64,000 nt of DNA from contig CM076192.1 of the NCBI GenBank assembly GCA_038277395.1, positions 125,003,470-125,067,469 of the forward strand, read 5' to 3'. The notes under the pieces are model-generated. The model searched no databases and was not told the origin of the DNA. It saw only the letters and a list, made by a program, of their open reading frames with translations. This document shows, one piece after another, positions 12,893 to 24,514 of the stretch. Position 1 is the stretch's first letter. Each line of letters begins with the position of its first letter. The position numbers and the translations under genes are program-made. Source of the DNA: Dryocosmus kuriphilus (lineage: Eukaryota > Arthropoda > Insecta > Hymenoptera > Cynipidae).

Positions 12893-13246
12893 TTATTCCT
12901 TTTTAGTGGAACTTACTTGCATGGCTTCTGAGACAGTTTTGTCCTTCAAAATAAAATCATCCATAGAACTGTTGTTCAACTTTATTTTCTTATTTGACAC
13001 ATTAACATCTTCACAGTCAGTGGTCTCAATTGTGTCATCTTTGTCAAATTTTTCTCCAGACACTTTTTCTTTGATTTCCGTTGAGCATTTTAAACATTCT
13101 TTTATGTGTTTAATTAGTCGGGTTGTATTTGACACTTGTTCCCAACTGCAGTAATTGCATCTAGCTTTTACGACAGATTTGTTATTTTTGCTTTCAGAGA
13201 CTGTTTTTGAAAAGTGCTGATGCACACAGTGCTTTTCTCGCGGCAT
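12893..13246 (-). pseudogene. hAT transposase, N-terminal BED-finger segment
   Basis: This 117-codon segment begins MPREKHCVHQHFSKTV. It contains a BED-type zinc finger, ARCNYCSWEQVSNTTRLIKH followed by IKEC, that is C-x2-C with distal His and Cys. The finger is followed by a Lys/Glu/Asp-rich linker (KIKLNNSSMDD). BED fingers bind the transposon ends. It lies at the 5' end of the transposase, 320 bp from the right terminus of the element. The ATG is the first in frame after the terminal repeats. Confidence 0.75.
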
Positions 13247-13576
13247 TTTAAAATATTTCGAGCAACAATTTTCACTATTTTCACCGATAACTCAATAACA
13301 CAATTTTACACTGATGTTGAGAAACACGAAATGATCTTCCAAAAACGTCCAACACAAGTTTAAACTTGCGGCAAGCCTGCAAAGTAGCGTTGCTGCGTAG
13401 TGCGTACGAGTACCTAACCTGATCTGATTTCTGCGCATGCGCATATAGAAGTTCCCTCCTTTCCCCCCAATGTTTCATGAAACGATGAAACTTTGACGGT
13501 GAAACATTTGAAAGCTTCAAGTGAAAGTTTCAATGATTCAATGAAACGTTTCATTGCTCACAACCCTACCATGAGG

Positions 13577-13803
13577 TATGCATGATGGAAAAGCCATGGC
13601 TAAAGAATTTAGGTTATTGTAATACGTATGTATATGCTATTATGACCCGGGAATGGCATATAAACTTAAAAATTCCTTTATATCGTTAATTTTATTTTTT
13701 ATATAAAAATTATTATATTTAATTTTGTTTTAATTTTCAAATGTGCATTTGTGTAATTAAAGTATTATAAATGTTGCTAAGACCTTGAATATCAGTTCTG
13801 AAG
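13577..13803. other. Short unassigned spacer
   Basis: AT-rich sequence between the hAT target duplication and the 3' end of the Penelope-like element. No signal is recognised. Confidence 0.4.
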
Positions 13804-14110
13804 TTAATTGAGATTTTTGTCGTGTTGAATATGAATCATTTCAAGAATTAGTCTTTTGTTGATGTTAGGTTCAGTTTTTAGAATTTTAACATAATTTATG
13901 TCAAAATCAAAATTATGTACAAAATCATGCGCATGTTTAGCGATAGCGGTATTTGTATCGTTATGTTCAACAGATCTTTCATGTTCTCTATTTCTAATAC
14001 GTAAAGGTCTAATAGTTTGTCCGATGTAAGTTTTTTGACAGTTTTTACAAATACGTTTATATATACAATTACATTTGTTTTCTTTTATAATCTTATCTTT
14101 AGTACTTTTA
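13804..14110 (-). pseudogene. Penelope-like element, GIY-YIG endonuclease domain
   Basis: Minus-strand reading from 14110 gives NKCNCIYKRICKNCQKTYIG then QTIRPLRIRNREH, with the paired Cys before YIG and the downstream Arg/His typical of the Penelope GIY-YIG nuclease. It continues TAIAKHAHDF and ends MIHIQHDKNLN before TAA at 13804-13806. This nuclease nicks target DNA for insertion. The domain is well preserved but is separated from the reverse transcriptase by a stop and frame change near 14110-14125. Confidence 0.85.
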
Positions 14111-14121
14111 AAGAAAGTTTT

Positions 14122-15436
14122 TTAAAGATTATTATCAATAGAAAAAATTAATTGTAAATTACTTTTTTTTTTAATTCTAGAGAGGCATTTATCAAGATTT
14201 GGAATATATGGTAGTACAATAATTTTTCTATTTTCGGAAATAACACCTGTTTCTTTTGTTTTTAATGTACTTTGAGAGATCAGTGATCTATAATGCTCGT
14301 CGATTTTGCTTTTCAAAAAACTAATGTGTAACCATTTTTTAGTAATATATTTTTTATAAGATCTAGATTATTTTTGTGGTATCTAGCATCAGATAATTTA
14401 ATTGCTCTGCCGATAAGACTATAGATTATACCAATTTTATGGTAAATTGGATGACAAGAAATGTAGTTTAAAAATCTGCCAGACAATATTGGTTTACGGT
14501 ACCAGTTTGTAATAATTTTATTATTCTCCATTTAAGTGATAAATCTGAAAAGTTAATATGATTATTCATTGCTATTTCCATAGTAAATTTTAATTTTTCA
14601 TTTTCAGAGTTGAATTTTTTAAGAATATCATTAATATTATTTTTTGGAAGACAAATCAGAGTATCGTCGATGTATCGATAATAAAAAATTATTGGAAAAT
14701 TAACAAAGTTTAGAATCTTACTTTCAACATTTTCCATAACAATATTAGCAGCAGCTGCTGATATTGGTGAACCCATCGGTAAACCAAAGAGTTGTTGGTA
14801 TAATTTATTGTCAAATTAACAAAATGATGATTCTAAACATAATATTAAGATTTTATCAAAATTATCTCTAGATAAAAAAGAGTGAGGTTTAATTTCTTTC
14901 CAACGTTTACGTATAGTACTTCTTATAAGATTTCATGAGATGTTTGTGTACATTGAAACAATCTCTAGAGAGACAATAGTAAAGTCAGCTGGAATTGTGA
15001 CTTTATCGATTTTGTTTTTAAAGTTCCAACTATCTTTAATATGATAGTTTGTTTTAACTACTGTTTGTTTTAGATATTTTGCTAAAGATTTTGATATACA
15101 ATAGAATAGTGATCCTGGAAAAGAAGTGATTGTTCTGAGTGGACAGTTTGGTTTGTGTAGTTTAGGCAACCCGTAATACATTGGAGCAGTGCCATTTGTA
15201 CAATTGAAGTCATTATAAGTGTTATCATTTATAACATTATTATTTTTGAAAGAAATTAATAATGTATGCAGGTTAGCTTGAAATTTAGCTGTTGGATCTA
15301 TATTCAAAAGTTTGTAAGTTAATTTGTCGTTTAATAAGTTTAAAGCTTTGTTGGTATATTCTATTTTATTCATGATAACATTTTTATTAATTTTATCAGC
15401 TGAAGTTACAATAATGTCACTGTTGGAATGTGTCAA
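14122..15436 (-). pseudogene. Penelope-like element, broken reverse transcriptase
   Basis: Frames at 15436-14933, 14776-14468, 14531-14313 and 14316-14122 together give a Penelope reverse transcriptase in order. The first contains GTAPMYYGLPKLHKPNCPLR. The next starts MGSPISAAAANIVMENVE and contains the catalytic YIDDTLICL. Later parts give WYRKPILSGRFLNYISCHP. These are typical Penelope motifs, and YIDD carries the metal-binding Asp pair. A stop near 14930 and several frame changes make it inactive. The enzyme is related to telomerase. Confidence 0.9.
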
Positions 15437-15511
15437 ATTTTTAGCTTTTTTAATTTTGTTGTTTCAAAATAGATTTTTAGTAAGATTTATATTATAAATC
15501 CAATTTTGAGT

Positions 15512-16165
15512 TCAGTAAGTTACATTATTTCTAATTGAATTTCTTAAATTTGATTCAATATTTTTCATATTGTATTCAATATTGCAAATTAATTTAGCAA
15601 TTGGGAAATTGCATTTATAATAAGGCAAGGCAAAATTGCCACCCAGGGCAATAACTTCCTTAATCTGACTAGGTATAGCTATATTTGAAATGTTAACTAT
15701 CCAGCTATCAGTATCAGTGATTAATTTTTCATTTTGCTGACATCTTAGACTTTCTATTTTGTTCATTGATGAATTTATTAGTTTGTTAACGTGTTTGTTA
15801 ATATATGCTTTAAATCTGTGTTCCAAATTATTAAAAAAGTTGTTTGAGAAAGTTTGAGTGACTTGAATTTTGAAATAATAAATATCTTTAGAGATGTTTT
15901 TAATTTCGAAAGATATATCTTTAACTTCATTTTTAAGAATAATTCTCCCAAAATTAATAATCGATTTCTCAATATTGGAACAAATTTTTTTAGAAAAACA
16001 TCTAATTTTGGGATTAATATTGTATAAAATATGATTCAGAATCATATTTTCAGATTTACATCTAAATAAAGACCAACGTTGATTTTTCCTTTTCTCCATA
16101 TAAAAAATAACATATTTCCATTTTTTAAATAATGATGTTCCATCTTCGCTGTTGTTTCGTGTCAT
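15512..16165 (-). pseudogene. Penelope-like element, N-terminal region
   Basis: A 217-codon frame starts MTRNNSEDGTSLFKKWKYVI and is rich in Asn, Lys and Ile. It contains EKLITDTDSWIVNISNIAIP and VIALGGNFALPYYKC. The second block ('LG.nFalp') is a recognised element of Penelope proteins upstream of the reverse transcriptase. It is followed after a frame break by the RT region. The element seems complete in domain order, from N-terminus through RT to GIY-YIG. Confidence 0.75.
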
Positions 16166-16189
16166 TTCTTGATAGAGACCTTGATTGAT

Positions 16190-16930
16190 ATTAAACTGAC
16201 AAATTCTTTTAATTTCATAACAATTAATACTTATTAAAAGTATTTTTTTTTTAATTTTTAGAGTCGGGAATTTTAAATTTCGGTATTATTATAAGCTGCT
16301 GGGAATTTTTCAATTCGAAAATTTTCTTTTCGTCTATTCTCTAATGTCGGGAATTTACATTTCGGTATATTTTTGTTGTTTCTTATCTTAATTAAAGTCT
16401 TTTTCTCAAGCTTTAAATATTTTTAAATTATGTGTGAAATATTTTTACCATAGTATTAATATTATTTGAAATATATTTATTTTAAAACTAGATATTACTT
16501 TTGAAAGGATATTTTTAGATATGAATAACATATCGCTCTTAAAATTTAATTTTAAATAATTATAAATATTAAATCTAACAGTAAATTTGGACTCAATTAA
16601 TTTCGAAAGTTTTTAAATGTTAATAAACATTTTAAATTAATCCTGACATAAAAAGAGGAAAAAGTATTTTATATTTTATATAATTAAAATTTGGCCTTAT
16701 ATTCATTTATATTCTATTTATTTATTTTTACTCTCTCCCTTTTACGGGTTTGAGAATCTTTACAAAACCATTACATATGTTTATAAAACTAATTCCTTAT
16801 ACAATATTCTCCCTTATCGTTATCTTGCACTATTACATACATATTTTCTTGTGCTAATCTTAAATGTACACGCTTGCGATCGAGACCAGGACTTCCGTTT
16901 CCTTTTACCTTTGCCAATCTATAATTGGTA
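16190..16930. other. AT-rich intronic sequence, nothing recognised
   Basis: No coding signal or repeat unit is clear between the 5' side of the Penelope-like element and the 3' end of the non-LTR element. Confidence 0.4.
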
Positions 16931-17005
16931 ATTAGTTTTTCTGTTCTACTTTATATTTTTAATATTTTTTAATTACACCATGAGACCTTTTCTTTCTCTT
17001 AACTT

Positions 17006-17465
17006 TTACAGCTTCCTTATCCATTTCTCCCCCTGTCCATTCCCATTCAGAATCTTTTTCACTCTCTTTTCCACAATCTTCCCTTCCTCTTCATCTCCTG
17101 TATACCTCTCTAACACATGCACCCATGATTCCTGTTCATACCCACATACTCTACAATGATTCTCCTCCTCATTCATCCAGTACCTACATTCTCTTAAACC
17201 CTCTCCCATTCTAAATCTTATCAATGTTCCATTTACTCTCTTTCTTTATCCTTTTCAGATACTCTGGCTCTCCTTCCCACCTAAGCATCCTGTAACATCT
17301 TTTATACATTGAATACGCAATTTTTGCCCCTGCTTCCACCCCTTGTCGCGCCAAAATATCGTTCTTTATTCCTTGCCAATCTCTATTTTTCCCATTCATA
17401 CGCCACTCTCTTCTCCTTGCGTACCATTCTCCTTTCCGTTTCCAACACCCCATGTTCCCCCTCAT
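17006..17465 (-). pseudogene. Non-LTR copy A, C-terminal region of ORF2
   Basis: Two overlapping frames cover the end of ORF2. The 17465-17211 part reads RRREWRMNGKNRDWQGIKND then ILARQGVEAG, closely matching copy B near 44.83 kb. The 17224-17006 part carries a Cys/His motif, ENHCRVCGYEQESWVHVLER, as in many insect non-LTR polyproteins. A frame change near 17215 separates them. Confidence 0.7.
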
Positions 17466-17733
17466 TTCTTTGTCGTCTATCTCCCTTATACACGCTTGTC
17501 CTACCTTACTTTATTCCAACCTCCTTAACTTTTCCTCAAAATGCCGTGCCCTTTCTAGGTGCCTTACCACCATTTTCTCTCGGCCTAACACTTCCCTCAA
17601 CACATAACCTGGACAGCTCCATCCTATCTCTATCACCCATGTCAGAAATCTCTCCTGCATGTTTTCTACACTCTTATATTCCTTCTATCCCGATATTTCC
17701 GTTCCATAAATTGCCACTGACCACACTAATACA

Positions 17734-18853
17734 TCAAGCATCGAAACTCTCATTCTCCAATCGTCCTTGAACCTCCTCTTTCCTATGCCCCACACTTAGC
17801 CCATTACCTAGCTTCCACTTTCCAATCTCTTTCTCACATGCAACTCGTTTCCTCCTCCTGTTTCGAACCAGAAACCTAGGTAACAAAACCCTTCTAGCAG
17901 TTTCACCACCTTGCCATTCATCTTCCATTCATACTCTATTCTAGACTTTCTCTTTCCAAACACATCATCTTAGTTTTAATTAAATTCACCTTTAAATCTT
18001 TCTCTCCTACATAATCTTCAAATATTCTCATCACTGCACTCATCCCTCTTTCCTCATCTGCTACTAACACTTTAACGTCGGCGTATGCTAGCGAATATAG
18101 CTTTCCATTTCCCAGTTTCGTTCTCCCTTTCCATTTCCTTGCCAGTTTTTTCTCTGAATCTGCCAAAAGAATACTGAACAGTAGCGGGCTCAGCGGACAT
18201 CCCTGCCTCAGACCCCTTCACGTCAAAAACTTCTCTGCTTTCTTTTTTCCTATTCTTACCTTCATCCTAGTTTCTACAAAAATTTCTTTTATTCTTTCTA
18301 CCAGACTTTCTTCTATTTCCCTTTCTTTCAAGGCCTTCCAAAACTCCCTTCTATTGACCGAGTCAAACGCTGCTTTCGAGTCTACAAATATTGCGACCAG
18401 CTTCACTTTCTTTTGACCGAGATTCCTATTGAATAAATAGTTGAGCACGTATATATTGTCTGTTGTCCCCATCCCCTTCCTAAAATCTGTTTGGTTGTGT
18501 GTTTATGCTCTCTTTCTCCTCGAAATGTCTTCCCAATCATTTCCTGATCAACTCTGCATATACTTTGTATCCTATTGACATGAGTGTGATACTTCTGTAG
18601 TCCTGCACATATTTTCCCTCTCTTTCCTTACTCAGTGGTGCTACCAATCCAGTCCTCCACTCTACCGTCCGGCCTTCTCCTTTCCACACCTTATTACAAA
18701 ACCTCCACATCTCTTCTCTCGCCCCTTCCCCACCATATTTCAGTGCTTCATTCTCTATGCTGTCCCACCTGTTACCCTATTTCCTTTCAACCCTGTGATT
18801 GCTTCATTCATCTCCTCTCTATTAATCTCGTTTACTCCGTCCTCTTCCCCTGA
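17734..18853 (-). pseudogene. Non-LTR copy A, broken reverse transcriptase
   Basis: At 18472-18218 the frame reads KLVAIFVDSKAAFDSVNRRE, reverse transcriptase motif A with its catalytic Asp. At 18166-17936 it reads KLYSLAYADVKVLVADEERG, motif C with ADV in place of the catalytic ADD, then NLIKTKMM (motif D). Frame changes separate the blocks. Loss of the second Asp together with frameshifts makes the enzyme dead. Confidence 0.8.
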
Positions 18854-19354
18854 AACTACCATCCTACCTTCTTCCAGCACCCTATTTCCCATACCTCCTA
18901 GTAATCCCGTAAAGTATTCAGTCCACTTTTTCATCACTATTTCCTCGCTTATACCTTTTCTCTCTCCTCTTTTCCTATTTGTCACTTCCCATTCCCTCCT
19001 TTCCTTTACCGCTATCTCAACCTCTTTTACGTATCTTTCTTTATCCTTTTGATTCTTTACGCTCAGCATTCTCTCATGCTCTCTTTTCCTCCTGTTGTAA
19101 TCTTCCTTCTCCATTTCCCCACTCCTCCATTTTCTCACACATTCTTTCATATTCACCTTTGTCACTCTGCATTCCTCATCCCACCACGCTCTCTTACCTT
19201 TTTCTGCTTCGCTTAGGGGACTCGCCACGTCCCTAATCTTTTGGAACACCCGTTTAAGTTTTTCTATCATCCTATCTATTCCTTCTTCTTCCATTTCTTC
19301 CCAAGTCTTGTTTTCCATTTTTTCAGTGAACTCCCTGAACTTATCCCGGCCCAT
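18755..19354 (-). pseudogene. Non-LTR copy A, linker between endonuclease and RT
   Basis: This 199-codon frame reads AEKGKRAWWDEECRVTKVNM with a long Lys/Glu/Arg-rich helix, then KKWTEYFTGLLGG and MNEAITGLKGNRVTGGTA. It is the standard connector leading into the RT palm of Jockey/I-type polyproteins ('WWdeeC ... W..yF..Ll ... i..lk..Ka.G.D'). It is open over its whole length but out of frame with its neighbours. Confidence 0.75.
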
Positions 19355-20136
19355 CTCCCCATTTTCAATTTTATTTCTCCAGCTTCTCCTTTATTCCCTC
19401 TTTCGCGCTTTGAGCCTCCCCCTTTTAATGTCGCTTTCACTGGGAAATGTTCGGACCCTACCTCCTTCCCGACTTTCATTCTAACCATCAACTTCCAGAT
19501 TCTTTCTTCTGCTAGAATGTAGTCGATTACCGTTTCTCCTTTACCTGTAAACGTAAATTCTCCCTCTTCATCCCCCCTTATAAAGCAATTAAATTTGAAC
19601 CACCCGGCTTCTCTTATCAGATCTAGAAGCGTTTTCCCCTCACGGTCTGATTCCCTGTGCCTCGAGTTTCCCATAAGTATCTCGCTTTCTTTATCCCACA
19701 TCTCTCCCCTTTGCTCTCCAGTCCAAGCATTCAAGTTCCCTCCAATTAACCCCAAATCCCTCTCTTTCTACTCGGCCCATCTTCTGATTACACTCAATTC
19801 TTCTCCTTCTCCCCTTCTCCTATATACGCATACAATTTTTACTCTTACTTTTCCCACTCTTATTTTTCGCACCATTGTTCCTTCTTTTTCTTCCCCATTC
19901 CCACGTTCTTCCTCCTCTACTGCCAGTTCCTTTCTTATACTAGACATCACTCAACCCATGCCTTTCCCTTTCATGTCCTGCTTTCTTGCTCCTTGCATCT
20001 CACATACATATTCCCTCGGTACCCTTCTTTTTATGCCTTTCCAGTCCTTTTCATCCATCCATGTTTCACTCGTCATTATCGCATCCCACATTTGCACATC
20101 CCAGAATCCTGTATCTTTGTTCCTTAATCCTGACAC
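19276..20136 (-). pseudogene. Non-LTR copy A, APE-type endonuclease
   Basis: 20136-19951 gives MSGLRNKDTGFWDVQMWDAI then TSETWMDEKDW. 19950-19768 gives VRKIRVGKVRVKIVCVYRRR. 19755-19276 gives GLIGGNLNAWTGEQRG, GETVIDYILAEE and VGSEHFPVKATL. These are the SETW, vYR, GGDFNA and SDHxP blocks of a LINE endonuclease. GGNLNA replaces GGDFNA, so a catalytic Asp is lost. The three frames are broken by stops. Confidence 0.8.
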
Positions 20137-20470
20137 ATTACAAAATGCTACGTTTACTTCTCTCTTTTTGTCTTTTCCTACATTATTCCTTCCCTTTAAT
20201 TCCTTTTTCTGTGTATAAACCCTCCCGTCGCCCCAGTGTCCTCATTATTTATATCGTTTCTCCTACCCTTCTCCATCATTTTTCTGCCTTTCTTCAGTTC
20301 TTTAACTTTCCCATCCCATATCCACACCTTTTTATTTACCCAAATCCTATCTCTTCCAGTGCTTACCCTGAATCCTTTTTTCCTCCTAACCCATGCCCTT
20401 TCTTCTATTTGCCACCTCTTTTTTCTCTCCTTTCATGTCAAGTTTTCTTTAATAATTTCCCTTCTGCTAC

Positions 20471-21585
20471 TCAATAATTTTTCTGCTGCATTATTTTCTT
20501 TTTCTCCTCCTCATTTCCTATTTTTTCTAGATACATTCCTGCTTTTCCTTCTTTCGCCCCACCTATTCTCTTAACTCCTTCTGCCTTTACCTGTATCCCA
20601 ATATCTCCATTAGATTTTTCCCCTGTTTCACTCTCAACTTTCAAACCCGTAACTATGACGTTATTTTTCTTCTTTGCCCTTTCTTCCCCTTCCATTCTTC
20701 TTTCAATCTCACTCAATCTCGCCTTCAATCTTTCATTCACATTTCGCATGGCCTCATCACTCCCTTTTATTACTTCCATCCTCTCTGTCTCCTTCCTTAT
20801 ATGCTCGTTCCTGATTTCCAGTTTGCTTACGCGTTCTTTCAACTGTTTTAACTCATTTTTTCTCTTATCGTCATTCTCTCTCTGTCATTTCTCTATACTT
20901 TCTAATTTCTCCCATACCTTTTCTTTCTCCTCTTTCAATAATTTATCCCACTCTTCGCACTCTTCTCTTACTTTCCTCACTTCCACCCTTACGTCATTTC
21001 CCTTCCTATTCATGTCATCCAATCTCTGCCTTGTTTCCTCTCTAAACCCTTTTATGAGGGCGTGCAATTCTTTCAACATCCCTCCGCCACCCCTAGCTCC
21101 TGCAACAGCGCTGTCCAGCCTGTTGCGGCGCTGTAAATTTGAGGCTGCCATCCGCTCTCTGGCCAGCCTCAAGGCCCTTTCCTTCCCGCTGCTGTCACTG
21201 CGCTCGATTTTACTATCCTCTCCAATCGCCACGCATTCATTCTCATGAGCTCCCGCTTCTCCTATCGCTTGCTGTTCTCTGCGTTCGTCCGTTCGCTGTT
21301 GCCCTCTGGCGTTAGCTTGCGGACCTCCCACCTTCGTCATCCTACCTTACCCAATGCTTCGTGACGTATCCCGCCTTGAGCTCCTTCCTCTTGCCCCCCT
21401 TGCCCCGCGTCTATTTTCACTATACCTAACCTCAATCGCTCACACCTTTCTGTTCTCCATTTCAAACAACCCACCTTCATCCTTAAAACATTTGCCTTCA
21501 CTCTCCCTTCATTCCCCCACACCTTATCGACGTACTTACCGCCCTTTCTATCTCCACACACACTTACATTCTTCACCTCAGCCAA
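20471..21585 (-). pseudogene. Non-LTR copy A, ORF1 (coiled coil, RNA-binding)
   Basis: Three frames run in order. 21585-21337 starts MAEVKNVSVCGDRKGGKYVD. 21340-20885 contains an Arg-rich stretch, then a Lys/Glu/Arg coiled coil near RKVREECEEWDKLLKEEKEK. 20842-20471 contains RAKKKNNVIVTGLKVESETG, the entry to an RRM-like fold, and ends KKKIMQQKNY. This is a LINE ORF1-type nucleic-acid chaperone layout. The last frame probably continued into further ORF1 sequence that is now out of frame. Confidence 0.65.
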
Positions 21586-21640
21586 AAAACCAACACTTGA
21601 AACAAGACAGTTCTCTCGCGATCGTTAAGGGAAGCGAAAG

Positions 21641-22379
21641 TCATATTCATTTATATAATTAATAACTAAAATCAATTAAAACTATTTTATTATTGTTAAC
21701 AATAGTAATAATAGCAATATCAATTCTAGTGAATCCCAAATCGCTTAAGTAGCTACATTTATTACAGTTTACTCAAATAATTATCATTAGATAATATTAT
21801 TGATAATTAATAATAATCATTTTAATTTTTAAAAGAATTTTATAATGAAAGTGATGTATCACTTATAAGGTTAAGATTTAAGATTTAAGGATTTTTCTTA
21901 GGCCTCAAGTAATTTTAAATTTTATTTGAAATACTTATAATATTAAAATTATTTTTTTTTTCATATTAACTTTAAAATTTTTCCTTTAAAATTAAAAAAA
22001 AATTATATATATTAATAAAAATATTGAAATAAAAATTAAACAATGAATTAAATTCATATATTTTAAGACTATATATTGTTTGTAAGATAGATATTTTTAT
22101 ATCTGAATAACATTTCGAAGCTTTTAGCTTTCATAAGTAGTTATTTGTTGAAATGTTTATTTATTCAATTTCCTCATAGAAATGTTTAAATTTATCTAAA
22201 TATAAAAATTTTTTAAACTTGTTTTCTATTTAAAATTCGGTTTTACGTTCTTCGAAAATGTGACCTTTAACAAAAGAGAGTATAAATATTCTTATACAAT
22301 TTTACGAGAAAATTGTATAAATAAATGTTTCATTAAATAAAGAGCTTCTTCATTTTTTTTCTCAATAAAATGTGCTAAA
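21641..22379. other. AT-rich intronic sequence, nothing recognised
   Basis: No coding signal is seen between the 5' end of the non-LTR copy and the 153-bp repeats. Confidence 0.45.
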
Positions 22380-22830
22380 GTATGGGCTTTTTAAAATTAA
22401 AGCTCGAATTATTTAGAAGGCTATTTTCACATCTCGCATAGTTTCAATAGAAAATTGAACTCATGATCTTTGATAACATTTTTCACGATTAAAGCAAAAA
22501 CTGTACATGTTATAAAAAACATGTAAAGAAAATTTGCAGACATTTTAGAAATAAGCAACTTTGCTTCTTGACATTTTTTTCGTATCTCGCAGGTGGGAAA
22601 ATTGAATTCTTGATTTTTATTAATAAAAAACGTTGACCATTAAAACAAAAATATGTACGTTGTATCAGAAAATGTTCTGAAGAAAATTTGCTAATTCTTT
22701 AGGGGTAAATAACGTTGCTTCTTATACTTTTCTTTGGATTTTGCATAGTTTGGCAGGAAATTTTAATTTTTTATTTTTGGAACGAATTTATGATGAATAA
22801 AACCAGAACTGTGGGTCCAGAAGAAACACT
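22380..22830. repeat. 153-bp tandem repeat, three diverged copies
   Basis: The landmark TTTTCGTATCTCGCAGGTGG at about 22578 has relatives at about 22425 and 22731, each followed by a GAAAATTGAATTCTTGAT-like block and a GAAGAAAATTTGC block. The spacing is 153 bp in both cases. Confidence 0.6.
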
Positions 22831-23107
22831 GGTTAACGAAGTCGTCCTTTCCTTTCACGCCTAAAAATCGTGTGCCAAGGCAATCCAATTCGATTGCTCC
22901 TTCGAAAATTATCGTGCTAACAGACAAAAACGACAGGCATCAACGTAAAACATGTTTTTTCGGATTCATTCGGATTCAGTGGGTCACGAAACGTCGAGAT
23001 TTCATGAAATCCGCAAAAGTCAGTTTTCACATAAAACCAAAACCTTTCCTACTAAGATGAGAATGCAAAAATAATAAAAATAAAAGTCCCTATATTTTTC
23101 CTTACAG

Positions 23108-23203
23108 GACGAAGTCCTCAAGTAGAACGTGAACTACTATACGATCGTTTTGGAAAACCTGCAAAATATACATTAGACGCAGAAGGAAAATTAATGTTTC
23201 CAG
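23108..23203 (+). CDS. Exon 2 of the secreted-protein gene (96 nt, phase 1-1)
   Basis: The acceptor is CTATATTTTTCCTTACAG and the donor is GTAAAC. The 96-nt exon begins and ends in phase 1, so it can be skipped or duplicated without breaking the frame. Joined to exon 1 it reads RSPQVERELLYDRFGKPAKY then TLDAEGKLMFP: charged, soluble and with no Cys. It shares LLYDR, written with the identical 11 bases TATACGATCGT, with exon 3. Sequence on both sides is also similar to that around exon 3. I do not recognise the family. The open frame, both splice signals and the matching phases are the evidence. No alignment could be run. Confidence 0.55.
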
Positions 23204-24030
23204 GTAAACAGAAAATTAATTAAAGCACAATATAAAATAAATGGCAAAGAATTCTGCCTGAAACACTTGCTCTTTCCCAATTATGGAGTATTTCATGGGC
23301 GGATCCAGAAACACCCGAGTTTGCACCCCACTCCTCCCCAAAAAAAAATTTTCTGAAATCGCGCATGTTGAATTTTATAAAATAGTGTTTGTGTCAAGTG
23401 AAGTACCTAGAGGTATCTTTTAACAGGAATAAATGATTTATTATTAGGAACATATGTTAGTAACTTTAAACTAGGAATAAAAGACTTTATAAGGGACCGT
23501 TTGTTTTTAATGAAACATAGTAAAATTATTGGCTATATATATATATAAGAGATATTTGAAGCCAAAGGCAAAAATGGTTTTGTAAAATTTTGAAAATTGG
23601 AGGAATTATGCCACCTTGAACTTTCGCTTGAATTGGAGATGAAATTATACATTTTAAAAATATAAAACAATAAACAAATAACATAATCATAATATTAGCA
23701 GATTTTGAAGGATTTTTAGAAATTTTAAATAATTTCAAGGTATTTCGAAAAATTTTAAACTATTGCAAGAATTTAAGGGGATTTTATGAAAATTTGAAAT
23801 TATCTTAATATGCTTCCAAATATTTCAATTATATTAATAATTTAATCTCATTTTTATGAGGTAAGAAATGGGGTACCTTATAAAATAGTGTTGACTGCAA
23901 GTAAAGTACCTAGAGGTATCTTTTATCAGTAATTAATTATTTAATATTAAGAACATATGTTGGTAACTTTTAATCAGGAATAGAAGAATTTGCAAAGGGT
24001 CATTTGCTTATAATATGTTTAAATGCGTAG
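23204..24030. repeat. Intronic direct repeat, about 500 bp apart
   Basis: A block of about 130 bp starting TATAAAATAGTGTT near 23378, containing AAGTACCTAGAGGTATCTTT, recurs near 23878 with about 85% similarity. The spacer contains degenerate AATTTTAAA-type short repeats and a 70-codon minus frame of no interest. Confidence 0.6.
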
Positions 24031-24514
24031 AAGTTTCTTGAATCTTTCGAACACGATTCAAATATTTTAATTTGTATTAAAATCCTTCAGAATAATTTAA
24101 AACTCCTAAGCCTACTATGAAATTCCTCGAGATCTTTCTAAATTCTTAAAAATCAATCATATTCTTTGGAATCTTTTGAGGTCCTTTAAATTTTTTTCAT
24201 TTCATAAAATATTTGAAATCTTTGTGGATCCCATAAAGTCCCTTAAAAATTTTGAAATCCCTTAAAACCTTTAAAATCCATTAAATCTTCTGAAATTCCT
24301 TGAAATTTTTTAAATCCGTTGAATCTTCTAGAAATCCCTTAGAATTTGTGTAAACACTATAAAGTTCTTTCAAATCCCTAAAATGAATAATTTCCTTGAA
24401 AATTCAAGTAAATTATTTCAAACCTGTGACATTAATTGAGATATTTTTAAATTTTCTTAAGCACATTGAGATCTTCTAAAATGCCCTAAAATCTTCTAAA
24501 TCTTTTGAAAGGCC
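24031..24514. repeat. Degenerate minisatellite of CTTGAAATC/TTTAAAATC units
   Basis: Short units of roughly 11-13 bp such as CCTTGAAATTTTTTAAATCC recur with drift through the whole stretch, up to the start of the large fold-back structure. Confidence 0.5.

Larger units (their letters stand above)
9175..13568 (-). mobile_element. hAT DNA transposon with 8-bp target duplication
   Basis: The ends are TGGGGTTGT on the left and ACAACCCTA on the right. The 8 bp CCATGAGG occurs on both sides (9167-9174 and 13569-13576), the hallmark target duplication of hAT elements. Both subterminal regions are packed with GTTTCA/TGAAAC motifs (9195-9260 and 13470-13555), likely transposase-binding sites. The 4,394-bp interior carries a broken transposase on the minus strand. 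An AT-rich, non-coding stretch at 11770-12880 separates the N-terminal part from the core. It includes inverted CTACAAAAATAAC runs at 12080-12540 and a TA run near 12751. Its position in intron 1 suggests insertion after the host intron existed. Confidence 0.85.
16930..21640 (-). mobile_element. Non-LTR retrotransposon, copy A (minus strand)
   Basis: A roughly 4.7-kb element with a strong purine bias on its coding strand. From right to left it holds a coiled-coil ORF1, an APE-type endonuclease, a reverse transcriptase and a C-terminal Cys/His motif. Copy B at 40.59-45.29 kb is the same family on the other strand. The shared 3' ends, AAGGTCTCAT then GTA-rich sequence, help place the boundaries. 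From memory the proteins resemble Jockey/I-group elements common in ants and wasps. The clade is not certain. Confidence 0.8.

Noticed and set aside
17309..21662. Many plus-strand frames rich in Ser, Pro, Phe and Leu
   Set aside because: Antisense shadows of the purine-rich non-LTR copy A. The same applies to minus-strand frames at 40589-45264 opposite copy B.
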